A stretch of DNA of 54,597 nt from Lysobacter sp. Root690 (GCF_001427785.1 NZ_LMHM01000014.1:89319-143915); one strand, 5' to 3'. Shown: positions 25,582-34,081, numbered from the stretch's first letter. Notes: a model not told the origin generated them from the sequence alone. Program-made: numbers and translations.

Positions 25582-27015
25582 ATGGATCTGTTGCCGATCT
25601 TGGTCAAGAGCAGTTATCTCGTCGCCGCCACCTTGTTCCTGCTGGGCCTGCAGCGCATGGCCTCGCCGGTGACCGCGCGCAGCGGCATCCGCTGGGCCGG
25701 CGCGGGCATGGTCATCGCCACGGTGGCGACGTTCGCGTTGCCGGGTATCGAAAACTTCGGGCTGATCCTGCTGGCGTTGGTGATCGGCACGGGCTTGGCG
25801 TGGGTGTCGGGCAAGAAGGTCGCGATCACCGACATGCCGCAGATGGTCGCGCTGTACAACGGCATGGGCGGCGGCTCGGCGGCGGCGATCGGCGCGGTCG
25901 AACTGCTGCGGCTGTCGGCGCGGATGCCGGCCGATCCGCTGCAGGCGCAGATCGAGCGCGGCGTGATCGCGATGCAGACCCCGAGCGTGTCGCTGGTGCT
26001 GGCGGTGATCGGCGCGGCGATCGGCGCGATCTCGCTGTCGGGTTCGGTGATCGCCTGGGCCAAGCTCGACGGTCGCCTCGACCGGCGCGTGGTGTTCCCG
26101 GGCCAGCAGGCATTCAACGCGATCGTCGCGCTGGCGATGGTCGCGCTGGGCATCGCCGCGTTCATGACCCTCAACGTGCCGATCATCATCGCCTTCTTCG
26201 TGGTCGCGCTCGCCCTGGGCGTGCTGATGACCCTGCCGATCGGCGGCGCCGACATGCCGGTGGTGATTTCGCTGTACAACGCGTTCACTGGCTTGGCGGT
26301 GGCGTTCGAAGGCTATGTGCTCGGCAACGAGGCGTTGATCATCGCCGGCACCATGGTCGGCGCGGCCGGCATGCTGCTGACGCGGTTGATGGCCAAGGCG
26401 ATGAACCGGCCGATCAGCGGCGTGCTGTTCTCGAATTTCGGCGGCGGCGGTGAAGCCCAGGAAATCAGCGGCACCCAGAAGCCGATCGAAGCCGGCGACG
26501 TCGCCGCGATGATGGCCTTCGCCGAACGCGTGGTGATCGTGCCCGGCTACGGCTTGGCGGTCGCGCAGGCGCAGCACAAGATCTGGGAACTCACCCAGAA
26601 GCTGATGGAACGCGGGGTCAAGGTGAAATTCGCGATCCATCCGGTCGCAGGCCGCATGCCCGGGCACATGAACGTGCTGCTGGCCGAGGCTGGCGTGCCC
26701 TACGACCTGATCGTCGACATGGACGACATCAACCCCGAGTTCGCCAACACCGACGTCTCGCTGGTGATCGGCGCCAACGACGTGGTCAATCCGGTCGCCA
26801 AGACCGATCCGGCCTCGCCGATCTACGGCATGCCGATCCTCGACGTGATCAATTCCAAGAACACGATCGTGATCAAGCGCGGCAAGGGCACCGGTTTCGC
26901 CGGCATCGAGAATGCGCTGTTCTATGCCGACAACACCCGCATGCTGTACGGCGACGGCGCGGAAATGGCCAGTGCCTTGGTGTCGGAATTGAAGGGGCTC
27001 GACGGCGGGCATTGA
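25582..27015 (+). CDS. pntB: NAD(P) transhydrogenase beta subunit
   Basis: A 477-residue subunit with multiple membrane helices (dII) and a C-terminal NADP-binding dIII domain. Diagnostic stretches are MPQMVALYNGMGGGSAAAIGA, MPVVISLYNAFTGLAVAFEGY, VIVPGYGLAVAQAQHKIWEL, IHPVAGRMPGHMNVLLAEA and NTDVSLVIGANDVVNPVA. ATG 25582 matches the usual N-terminus (SSYLVAATLFLLGLQRM). The same frame is open further upstream, and a TTG at 25447 would overlap the pntA2 stop and add about 45 residues including one hydrophobic segment, so the true start needs proof. Confidence 0.93.
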   Translation: MDLLPILVKSSYLVAATLFLLGLQRMASPVTARSGIRWAGAGMVIATVATFALPGIENFGLILLALVIGTGLAWVSGKKVAITDMPQMVALYNGMGGGSAAAIGAVELLRLSARMPADPLQAQIERGVIAMQTPSVSLVLAVIGAAIGAISLSGSVIAWAKLDGRLDRRVVFPGQQAFNAIVALAMVALGIAAFMTLNVPIIIAFFVVALALGVLMTLPIGGADMPVVISLYNAFTGLAVAFEGYVLGNEALIIAGTMVGAAGMLLTRLMAKAMNRPISGVLFSNFGGGGEAQEISGTQKPIEAGDVAAMMAFAERVVIVPGYGLAVAQAQHKIWELTQKLMERGVKVKFAIHPVAGRMPGHMNVLLAEAGVPYDLIVDMDDINPEFANTDVSLVIGANDVVNPVAKTDPASPIYGMPILDVINSKNTIVIKRGKGTGFAGIENALFYADNTRMLYGDGAEMASALVSELKGLDGGH

Positions 27016-27052
27016 TCGCTGCGAACGGATCGCTGACAGGAGCGCAGGGAAC

Positions 27053-27538
27053 GTGCGCGAGATACGGCTCAGCCCGCTCGGCCAGCATCTGTCGCTGGCC
27101 CAGATTCGCGGCATCGTTCATTCGGTCGCGCAGCGTATCGGCGTGCGGATACTGACGGTCGACGAACCCGACACTGCGCGGAGTTTTGTCGCGGTGATGC
27201 TGGAAGAACCGCAGTCCTGGGGAACTTCTCGGCGAATCTATCTGTTGTATTCGTTCGACCATGACGCCTGGGCCGTCGCGACGCCGAGCAGACTCGGAAG
27301 TGCGCAGGAGCGCGCGCACGGAGCGCCGCCGCTGGGCTGGACTCATCTGTACGAACCGGAATTCCTCGATCACGAGGGGCTCACCACGGCGATGACGGAT
27401 TTCCATGGCATCAAGCTGTGGTCTTCGCACGATCTGACCAGGCCGGTGCCCGAGGATTTTCCTGCACGCGTGCCGGGCGACTTGGGCTACTGGCGACCGC
27501 AAAGGCTCGGCGACGCTTTGTTCAACTGGTGGGATTGA
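27053..27538 (+). CDS. Hypothetical protein
   Basis: A 161-residue soluble protein from a GTG start with CAGGGA a few bases upstream. No family is recognised. It has WGTSRRIYLLYSFDHDAWAV and an aromatic-rich end (GYWRPQRLGDALFNWWD), without signal peptide or membrane helices. It lies 37 bp after pntB and may be read through from it, but nothing connects the functions. Confidence 0.6.
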   Translation: MREIRLSPLGQHLSLAQIRGIVHSVAQRIGVRILTVDEPDTARSFVAVMLEEPQSWGTSRRIYLLYSFDHDAWAVATPSRLGSAQERAHGAPPLGWTHLYEPEFLDHEGLTTAMTDFHGIKLWSSHDLTRPVPEDFPARVPGDLGYWRPQRLGDALFNWWD

Positions 27539-27669
27539 GCGAATGGGCATCCAAGTCTTGAGCCGATCCCGCGCGGAACCGGCGCAGGGCAAATGGGTGA
27601 CGTTTGGGATTAGGGAATCCGCATCGGCTTGCCGATGATCGACGGCTAAGCCCCGCAGGATTCGTCGTC

Positions 27670-28833
27670 ATGAAGCTACGCGCCGTATCGCTCGCCATTG
27701 CCGCTGCCATGTCGCCGTTCGCCGCCACGAGCCAGGTGATCGGCGTCGCCGTGGATTCGAAGGTGATCCTGAAGGACGGCGCCAGCGCGATCGGGCCCGG
27801 GCCGCATCGCGATTCGGCGGTGTTCTTCCGCTTCGCCGATGGCGCGCTGCGCAGGTTCGGCGAAGTCGACGTGCCGACCAGTTACCTCGGCGCGCCGTCG
27901 TCGGTGGCGGTGTCTGGCGACGGCAAGCTCGCATTGGTCAGCGCATCGACGCGGTTGGACGCGAACGATCCGGGCAAGTACGCCGACGACGATCGCGTGT
28001 CGGTGATCGATCTGAGCGGCAAGACGCCGAAGCTGACGCAAACGCTCGCGCTGGGCGTATCGCCGTCCTCGATCAAGTTGAACCCGGCCGGCACGATGGC
28101 GCTGGTGCCGTCGAGTCCGGGCAACAGCGTCACCGTGGTGTCGGTGCGCGAGGGCCGGATCGCGGTGGTGGATACGCTGAAGATGGCCGCGAACATGGGC
28201 GCGCTCGCGGCCGGCTTCTCGCCCGACGGCAAGCACGTGCTGGTGACCCAGGCCGACGGTCAGCGCGTGGCCATGTACGCGGTCGAAAACGATCGCCTGC
28301 GATTGCCGGCGATCCGCGAGATGGGCGCGGGCATCACCCCGTTCACGCCGTCGTATTGCGGCGACAGCGGCCTGGCCGTGGTCGCCAATTTCGGCGTTCC
28401 CGACAGCGGCAACGGCGATGTCGACACGGTCAGCCTGATCGATCTGTCCGGCGCCAAACCGCGCATCGTCGACACTGTAAGCGTCGGTTCCGCGCCCGAG
28501 GATGTCGCCTGTTCGCCCGATGGCCGTTACGCGGTCGCGGCGGTGCAGAACATGAGCAATCGGCCGAAGGATCACCCCTTCTATTCGCCCGACAGCCTGG
28601 TGGTGCTGTTGAAGATCGAAGGCCGGCGCCTGAAATGGCTGGATCAGGCGCCGTTCGGCGGCTGGGCCGAGGGCATCGGTTTCGCCGACGATTCGCGCAC
28701 GCTGTTCGCGCAGAGCATCGTCGAGCGCGCGATGTACACGTTCCGGATCGAAGGCGATCGCTTGCAGCGCGCGGGCGCGCCGATCGTGTTCGCGAACGGC
28801 GCGCCGGTGGGGATCGGGGTGGCCGGACGTTGA
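27670..28833 (+). CDS. Secreted beta-propeller protein (YncE/lactonase-like)
   Basis: A 387-residue exported protein. The signal peptide is MKLRAVSLAIAAAMSPFAATS. The mature part has repeated blades of the form SPDGKHVLVTQADG, SPDGRYAVAAVQNM and SGDGKLALVSAST, as in YncE-type or 6-phosphogluconolactonase-like seven-bladed propellers. Such proteins bind or act in the periplasm, but no catalytic residues can be assigned. The ATG at 27670 is chosen since it starts the signal peptide. It converges with the DUF1456 gene, 28 bp between stops. Confidence 0.75.
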   Translation: MKLRAVSLAIAAAMSPFAATSQVIGVAVDSKVILKDGASAIGPGPHRDSAVFFRFADGALRRFGEVDVPTSYLGAPSSVAVSGDGKLALVSASTRLDANDPGKYADDDRVSVIDLSGKTPKLTQTLALGVSPSSIKLNPAGTMALVPSSPGNSVTVVSVREGRIAVVDTLKMAANMGALAAGFSPDGKHVLVTQADGQRVAMYAVENDRLRLPAIREMGAGITPFTPSYCGDSGLAVVANFGVPDSGNGDVDTVSLIDLSGAKPRIVDTVSVGSAPEDVACSPDGRYAVAAVQNMSNRPKDHPFYSPDSLVVLLKIEGRRLKWLDQAPFGGWAEGIGFADDSRTLFAQSIVERAMYTFRIEGDRLQRAGAPIVFANGAPVGIGVAGR

Positions 28834-28861
28834 GTCGCGGCCGCGCGCCCGGATCGATCGA

Positions 28862-29332
28862 TCAGCCGCCGCGCACGCGCAAGGTCAGGCCCTTGAGGAA
28901 ATTGCGCAGCATCTGATCGCCGCAGGCGCGGAAGTTCTTGTGATCGCTCTGGCGGAACAGCGCGCTCAGCTCGGGTTTCGATACCGGAAAACCGGCCTGT
29001 TCGAACACCTGGTGCATGTCGACGTCCTTGAGTTCGAAGGCGACGCGCAGCTTCTTGAGCACCAGGTTGTTGCTGACCCGCTTCTCCATCGGCCGCGGCG
29101 GCGCGTTTTCGTCGCGGCCGCGGTAATGGAACACCAACCCGTCGAGGAAGCGCGCGAGCACCGCGTCGGTGCATTCGGCGTAGCCCTCGTCTTCGTCCTT
29201 CTTGAGGAAGGCCTGCACGTCGGCCTTTTCCAGGGCGAAGTCGGGATCGGCGAGCTTGACGATCTCGACCACCTTGAGGTCGCTCAGGTCGAGCATGTAG
29301 CGGATGCTGCGCAATACGTCGTTGGTGATCAT
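28862..29332 (-). CDS. DUF1456 protein (YehS-like)
   Basis: A 156-residue cytoplasmic protein with two DUF1456 repeats: NDVLRSIRYMLDLSDLKVVEIVKLAD followed by the second NNLVLKKLRVAFELKDVDMHQVFEQAGF. This matches the E. coli YehS architecture. Function is unknown. The start MITNDVLR fits family N-termini exactly, so the upstream in-frame proline/arginine-rich sequence is not included. Confidence 0.9.
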   Translation of the reverse strand: MITNDVLRSIRYMLDLSDLKVVEIVKLADPDFALEKADVQAFLKKDEDEGYAECTDAVLARFLDGLVFHYRGRDENAPPRPMEKRVSNNLVLKKLRVAFELKDVDMHQVFEQAGFPVSKPELSALFRQSDHKNFRACGDQMLRNFLKGLTLRVRGG

Positions 29333-29721
29333 GGTCTGTCCTGCCGGGCCGGGCCGCCGGGCCCGGTGGGTGAAGCTGTCGGCCGGCGCGCGGGGCGCCG
29401 CCGTCCGATGGAGTGCCGTCGTCGATGCGGCGCCCGGCGAGAACGCCTGGCGGTCGTCGAGAAGGTGTGCGAGGGCGGATTCTCGCATTTCGGGCGGGGC
29501 TGGGGACGGACGGGACGTAAACGCGCCGGGTTTTGCCTGGATTCGCACGCAGCGGCAGGGCGGCCCGCGTCAGGGGCCGTCCGGAGGCGGTGGACGATTT
29601 AATGCATCGGTCGCGCGCGAAAACGAGGCGCGAAACGGAGGCGGGCCGAGTGGCACGGCTCAATGACGGATCGACCGGCGCCGTAGCCGACGCCGGGTGC
29701 CGGCATCGACGGCGGCCGTGA
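29333..29721. other. Intergenic region upstream of the DUF1456 gene
   Basis: About 390 GC-rich bp between two minus-strand genes. It should hold the DUF1456 promoter, but I see no clear -35/-10, repeat or RNA. Confidence 0.4.
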
Positions 29722-30300
29722 TTACGACTCGCCCGCTCGCGGCTCGGCCCGATTGGGCCATTCGCTGAACACATGGCCGTGCTGCTTGCGGCTGGCATGA
29801 CAGGCCGCGCAGCCGTCGCGATCGGCGTTGCTCAGGCGGTCGGTGGTCGTGCCGACGGCGAATTCGGCGTAGCCCCAGCCGCCGGTCGCGGCGAAGCGCT
29901 TGCTGTCCTTGACCATTACGTCGATCTGCCGGCGCGGGCCCTGGTCGACGATGCCGTCGCCGTGGTCGCGGGTTTCGAACAGGTCGTAGACCAGCACCGA
30001 GCCGTCGGCGTAGCGGCCGCTGCGGTAGCCCTCCAGCGAGCCCGGGTTGGCGTAGATGTGGTGCAGGCCGCCGAAGCGCGGGAACGCGGGGTGCTTGGCG
30101 GTAATCAGGCCGCTGCGGATGTGGGTCCAGCGGGTGTAGCCGCTCGGGTAGGCGATGCGGTCTTCGTCGCGCGTGGCGGTTACGGTAGCGGTAGCGGTAG
30201 CGGTTGCGGCTACGGCCACGGCCGGCGGCGTGGCAGCGTTGGCCCAACAGCTGATGGCGAGGGCGAAGGCGAAGGCGACCGCGCCGAGCATGGTCGGCAT
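29722..30300 (-). CDS. Cytochrome P460 family protein
   Basis: A 192-residue periplasmic c-type haem protein. The signal peptide is MPTMLGAVAFAFALAISCWANA, followed by an Ala/Thr/Val repeat tract encoded by near-exact GCGGTA hexamers. The P460 domain contains YPSGYTRWTHIRSGLI, HHIYANPGSLEGYRSGRYADGS and the haem motif CAACH near the end. P460 proteins oxidise hydroxylamine or act in NO detoxification; the conserved lysine cross-link was not verified. An alternative start at 30372 would overlap the upstream gene, but ATG 30300 sits directly at the signal peptide. Confidence 0.85.
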   Translation of the reverse strand: MPTMLGAVAFAFALAISCWANAATPPAVAVAATATATATVTATRDEDRIAYPSGYTRWTHIRSGLITAKHPAFPRFGGLHHIYANPGSLEGYRSGRYADGSVLVYDLFETRDHGDGIVDQGPRRQIDVMVKDSKRFAATGGWGYAEFAVGTTTDRLSNADRDGCAACHASRKQHGHVFSEWPNRAEPRAGES

Positions 30301-30361
30301 CGGCCGCGATTGCTTGGGTCGTGAGTCATCCGCGGGCGCAACGGCGATGCCGCGATCGCGG

Positions 30362-30859
30362 TCAACGCCCATGACGCGAGCCCCGATCCGACAGCACGCG
30401 ATTCACCGCCCAGGCGATCGGCCAGGCCACGAACGCGATATGCACCGCCACGCTCAGCACGATCCACAGCATGTCCGGCGGCAAGCCCTTGGCGCCGGCG
30501 CGCGAGAGGGGCACGACGATGAAGTTCATCGCCACGAACAGCCACAGGCCGTACACGGTCGAGGCCAGCCACGGATGGCGGCGTATCCAGTCGAGTTTGC
30601 GCGCGGCGGCGGCGTAGACCGCGGCCATGACCAGGGCGATGAAGTAATGCAGGAACAGCCCGAGCGATGCGGTCGCCGCGCCGCCGGCGAACGCCGCCTC
30701 GCGTCCGATCAGGCCGGACGCGACGCTGTGCAGGATGCGTTGCGCGGGAACGTGCTTGGTGAGACCCCAGTAGGTGATCGCGTAGACGATGTCGAGGGTG
30801 CCGGCGATGAGTCCGCCGATGGCGGTCCACAGGGGCAGGGAGCGGGCGGTGGCGGGCAT
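30362..30859 (-). CDS. Small integral membrane protein
   Basis: A 165-residue protein with four predicted membrane segments (LWTAIGGLIAGTLDIVYAITYW, LGLFLHYFIALVMAAVYAAA, VYGLWLFVAMNFIVVPLS, ILSVAVHIAFVAWPIAWAV-like). No catalytic motif is seen and the family is not recognised. It is upstream of, and possibly cotranscribed with, the P460 gene (61 bp gap). Confidence 0.7.
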   Translation of the reverse strand: MPATARSLPLWTAIGGLIAGTLDIVYAITYWGLTKHVPAQRILHSVASGLIGREAAFAGGAATASLGLFLHYFIALVMAAVYAAAARKLDWIRRHPWLASTVYGLWLFVAMNFIVVPLSRAGAKGLPPDMLWIVLSVAVHIAFVAWPIAWAVNRVLSDRGSRHGR

Positions 30860-30998
30860 GGTGGGCTCGGGCTAGGGGATATGGCGGCTGTTGACTGAGT
30901 CGATGTGTCGCGTGGTAGTTGTGAGATGTTGCAGATGCAGTGGTATGCGGTTGGCGTGTCATACGCCGCGAGATCGAGTGGCCTAGTGATCTTGTGGA

Positions 30999-31102
30999 AA
31001 AGTCGCTGGATTCCCGCGTTCGCGGGAATGACGGATTGGAAGTGTTTCGCGCGCTTTTGCTTTTGCTCGTCATTCCCGCGAACGCGGGAATCCAGCGACT
31101 TT
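30999..31102. repeat. Perfect 34-bp inverted repeat, 36-bp spacer
   Basis: Arms 30999-31032 and 31069-31102 are exact reverse complements. Each arm contains its own small palindrome TTCCCGCG-TT-CGCGGGAA. The sequence belongs to the dispersed TCATTCCCGCGAACGCGGGA family also present at 54285 and 54473. The layout resembles a miniature mobile element or a BIME. Confidence 0.9.
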
Positions 31103-31154
31103 GGCGTCATGACTCATGAGCGATTGCATGACCGATGCGCGCCTTTAAAAATCC

Positions 31155-31196
31155 GAATCCCGAATCCCGAATCCCGAATCCCGAATCCCGAATCCC
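31155..31196. repeat. Heptamer array (GAATCCC)6
   Basis: Six exact GAATCCC units ending 7 bp before the stop of the minus-strand AraC gene. Unit and placement match the array at 23117. Confidence 0.95.
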
Positions 31197-31203
31197 CACC
31201 CAA

Positions 31204-32076
31204 TCAAGCCGCCCGCACCACCGCCCGCTCCAACCGCCGCGCCTGCGTCGCCGTCACCCCGAACGAATTCTTGAACGCGCGGCAGAACGCACTCTGGCTT
31301 TCGAAACCCAGCGCCTCGGTGATCTCGCACACCGGCATGCGAGTGTCGCGGACCATGCGCCAGGCGCGGTCCGAGCGCAGGCGCGCGGCGTACTCGGTCG
31401 GGGTTTCGTCAAACACGTCGCGGTAGATGCGGATCAAGTGACAGGGCGAATAGTTGGCGCTGCGGGCCAGACGGTTGAGGTCGAGGCGTATCTCCGGATG
31501 CCGGCGGATCAGGTGCTGCACGCGCAGCAGCCGCAGCAGGGTCTGCTGGCGCCGGCGCTGGGTGCGGCCGCTGCAACGCGGCAGGCGCGCCTGCAGATCG
31601 CGTTGTTGTTCCAGCAGCAGGGAGCACAGGGTGCGGACCAGAGCTTCGCTGTTGGCGGCCAACTCGTCGGGGTGCGCGGCCAGCCGCGCCAGCCGCACCA
31701 GCAGTCGCTGCGCGTCGCGCGGAGCCAGGCCTTCCCAGGGGAACAGGTCCTCGGCGCCTTCGTCCGGGCCGGTCAACAGGTGCGGGCGCCACGCGGCTTC
31801 CGGACCGCACAGGCACAGCCACCAGCACGGCACCCGCGCGCTGCTGCGCAGGCGGCCGTCGCGCCAGATCTGCAGGTGCCCGGGCGCGAGCTCCCAGGTG
31901 CTGTCGGCCGACTCCAGCCGCAGTGGTCCGCGCAGCGGCAGCCACAGCGACAGCCAGCCGCTCGGCAGGTCCAGCTGGACCGCGCGACCGGAGGCGCGGA
32001 CCAGGTGCAGGGTCGGGCGGGACGCCGACAGGTCGAGGTGTTCGGCGAAGTGGATGCGGTGGTGATGCAGGCTCAT
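31204..32076 (-). CDS. AraC family transcriptional regulator
   Basis: A 290-residue DNA-binding protein. The N-terminal part (to about 130) is a cupin-like sensor (GWLSLWLPLRGPLRLESAD, GHLQIWRDG). The C-terminal 100 residues hold two helix-turn-helix motifs: LDLNRLARSANYSPCHLIRIYRDVF and PVCEITEALGFESQSAFCRAFKNSFGVTATQAR. The start MSLHHHRIHFAEH at 32076 is preferred to 32139. It is divergent from the MocR-type regulator, sharing about 275 bp with several CCAAT-type repeats. Confidence 0.9.
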   Translation of the reverse strand: MSLHHHRIHFAEHLDLSASRPTLHLVRASGRAVQLDLPSGWLSLWLPLRGPLRLESADSTWELAPGHLQIWRDGRLRSSARVPCWWLCLCGPEAAWRPHLLTGPDEGAEDLFPWEGLAPRDAQRLLVRLARLAAHPDELAANSEALVRTLCSLLLEQQRDLQARLPRCSGRTQRRRQQTLLRLLRVQHLIRRHPEIRLDLNRLARSANYSPCHLIRIYRDVFDETPTEYAARLRSDRAWRMVRDTRMPVCEITEALGFESQSAFCRAFKNSFGVTATQARRLERAVVRAA

Positions 32077-32119
32077 GCGCGCCTCGTGGGGTGTGCGGCA
32101 GTGGGGGAAGCCACAGCGG

Positions 32120-32340
32120 TTGGCCCCTAAGCTAGCCACCTGAGGCTGTCATCTGGAGGGCCAATTACCCTGGCCTCGAAGGAGCCAATCGGTGCCGGCC
32201 CGGTTCACCCGCGGCGGTCGGCATTGCGCCGGGGGCGCGCCGTCGATGTGCCGGGAACGACCGACTCGCGCCCCACGCCTCGCAAGTCGCCGATTGGCTT
32301 GGCACTATCGGCCGCAAACCCGGCCCGCAGGGGCCAATCC
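32120..32340. promoter_or_regulatory. Repeated RGCCAAT motifs between divergent regulators
   Basis: GGGGCCAA-like sites occur at 32120-32127 (reverse), GGGCCAAT 32158-32165, GGAGCCAAT 32181-32189, ATTGGC 32293-32298 (reverse) and GGGGCCAATCC 32330-32340; another, GGCCAATTGG, lies just inside the MocR gene. MocR regulators typically bind direct repeats by their own promoter, so these are candidate operators. Confidence 0.4.
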
Positions 32341-32351
32341 GGAGCCACGCC

Positions 32352-33797
32352 ATGTATCTGCCGCTGGACGGCCGGGGGCCTTTGCACGGCCAATTGGTCC
32401 GGTCGTTGAAAGAGGCCGTGCTGGCCGGCCGGCTGCCGGCCGGGATGCGCTTTCCGCCGACCCGGCTGCTGTCCCAGCAGCTCGGCGTGTCGCGCAACAC
32501 GGTGCTGGCGGCGTACGAACAACTGCGCGCGGAAGGCTTCATGCAGGCCCGGGTCGGCTCCGGCAGCTACGTGGCCCTGCCCGGCGCGCCGGTGCAGCCG
32601 CGCAGCGAGCCGCCGACGCGGATCGCCGCGCAAAGCGCCTACGCGCGGCGTCTGCGCCGCTATCACGATCACGCCAACATCCCCGGCCGGCGCGCGCCGG
32701 GCACCCTGCACAGCTTCCAGTACGGGGTGCCGTTCACCAATCCGCTGCTGACCTCGGCGTGGGCGCGCGCGCTGTCGCACGCGGCCGCGTACCAACCGCC
32801 GAATTACCCGCCCGCGCAGGGCCTGCCGGCACTGCGCGCGGCGGTGTGCGAATACCTGTCGCTGCGCCGCGGCGTGCAGGCCGCGCCCGAGGACGTGGTG
32901 ATCTGCACCGGCACCCAGCAGGCGATCAGCCTGACCGCGCGGGTGTTGCTCGACGAAGGCGACGAGGTGGCGATCGAGGAGCCGCAGTACTTCGCCGTGC
33001 GCGAAGCGCTGCAGATCCACGGCGCGCGGCTGCTGCCGGTGCCGGTCGACGGCGAAGGCCTGCGCACCGACCTGCTGCCCGAGCGTCCGCCGCGATTGAT
33101 CTGCGTGACCCCGTCGCACCAGTTCCCGACCGGCGCGTTGATGTCGCTGCCGCGCCGGCGCGCGCTGCTGGACTACGCCAACCGGCACGAGTGCTGGATC
33201 TTCGAAGACGACTACGACGGCGAATTCCGCTACGACGCGCAGCCGCACGCGGCCCTGGCCGGGCTCGACGACGGCCGCCGGGTGATCTACACCGGCACGT
33301 TCTCGAAAGTGCTGTTTCCGTCGCTGCGGCTGGGTTACATCGTGGCCCCGCCGGGTTTGCGCGACGATTTCATCAGCGCCAAATGGTGCGACGACTTCGG
33401 TTCGCCCGGGATCGAACAGGCCGCGCTGGCGCATTTCCTCGCCGACGGCGGCTTCGAGCGCCACCTGCGCCGCACCGCCAAGACCTTGAAACAGCGGCGC
33501 GACGTGCTGCTGGAGGCGTTGCGGCGGCTGACCGGCGATGCGGTGCAGATCGACGACTCGCATGCCGGCATGCATTTGGTGGTGTGGCTGCGCGGTCGCG
33601 ACGCGGCCCAGGGCGCGGCGTTCATCGCCTTCGCCCAGACCCGCGGATTGGGCTTGTATTCGATCGCGCCGTACTACTTCGAACCGCCCGATCGCGCCGG
33701 GCTGCTGTTCGGCTACGGCGCGCTGTCGGTGGTCGAGATCGAGGAGGCGGCGCGGATGTTCGCGCATTGCCTGGAGGCGATGGCGTTCGGAGACTGA
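32352..33797 (+). CDS. MocR-type GntR/aminotransferase regulator
   Basis: A 481-residue fusion of an N-terminal GntR winged helix (LKEAVLAGRLPAGMRFPPTRLLSQQLGVSRNTVLAAYEQLRAEGF) and a fold-type I aminotransferase domain. The PLP lysine is K319 in TGTFSKVLFPSLRLGY; ICTGTQQAISL and EDDYDGEFRYD are also typical. Family members (PdxR, GabR, TauR) sense PLP or PLP-amine adducts and regulate vitamin B6, GABA or taurine genes. No such target is adjacent, so the ligand is unknown. Confidence 0.92.
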   Translation: MYLPLDGRGPLHGQLVRSLKEAVLAGRLPAGMRFPPTRLLSQQLGVSRNTVLAAYEQLRAEGFMQARVGSGSYVALPGAPVQPRSEPPTRIAAQSAYARRLRRYHDHANIPGRRAPGTLHSFQYGVPFTNPLLTSAWARALSHAAAYQPPNYPPAQGLPALRAAVCEYLSLRRGVQAAPEDVVICTGTQQAISLTARVLLDEGDEVAIEEPQYFAVREALQIHGARLLPVPVDGEGLRTDLLPERPPRLICVTPSHQFPTGALMSLPRRRALLDYANRHECWIFEDDYDGEFRYDAQPHAALAGLDDGRRVIYTGTFSKVLFPSLRLGYIVAPPGLRDDFISAKWCDDFGSPGIEQAALAHFLADGGFERHLRRTAKTLKQRRDVLLEALRRLTGDAVQIDDSHAGMHLVVWLRGRDAAQGAAFIAFAQTRGLGLYSIAPYYFEPPDRAGLLFGYGALSVVEIEEAARMFAHCLEAMAFGD

Positions 33798-33830
33798 GGC
33801 ACGATTGGCGGCGAAAGCAGCCCGAAGCCT

Positions 33831-33860
33831 CTGCAGGAGCGGCGTAAGCCGCGACCGCGA
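33831..33860 (+). repeat. REP-like dispersed repeat, copy 4
   Basis: CTGCAGGAGCGGCGTAAGCC then GCGACCGCGA; same family as 61-90. Confidence 0.75.
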
Positions 33861-33968
33861 ACCGCAACTGCCGCGCAGGCCTCGGTTCGATTCGTCATGC
33901 AGTCGGCGGTTTTCGGCGGCAGGTGGGCGCTGCTTCGATTGCCGACGGTTACGCCGCCGCCCGGTTGT

Positions 33969-33997
33969 CGCGGTCGCGACTCGCGTCGCTCCTACAG
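33969..33997 (-). repeat. REP-like dispersed repeat, copy 5 (diverged)
   Basis: Reverse-orientation, slightly diverged copy (CGGTCGCGACTCGCGTCGCT then CCTACAG). Confidence 0.65.
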
Positions 33998-34051
33998 GGG
34001 CTCGGTGAAGGAATCGCGCAATCGGATTTGCATCGGGCCGTCCCGAAACCC

Positions 34052-34081
34052 CTGCAGGAGCGGCGCAAGCCGCGACCGCGA
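34052..34081 (+). repeat. REP-like dispersed repeat, copy 6
   Basis: CTGCAGGAGCGGCGCAAGCC then GCGACCGCGA, forward orientation; pairs with copy 5. Confidence 0.75.

Larger units (their letters stand above)
30860..31203. other. Repeat-bearing intergenic region
   Basis: About 345 bp between two minus-strand genes. It contains a perfect long inverted repeat (30999-31102) and a heptamer array (31155-31196), listed separately. No gene was seen. Confidence 0.6.
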
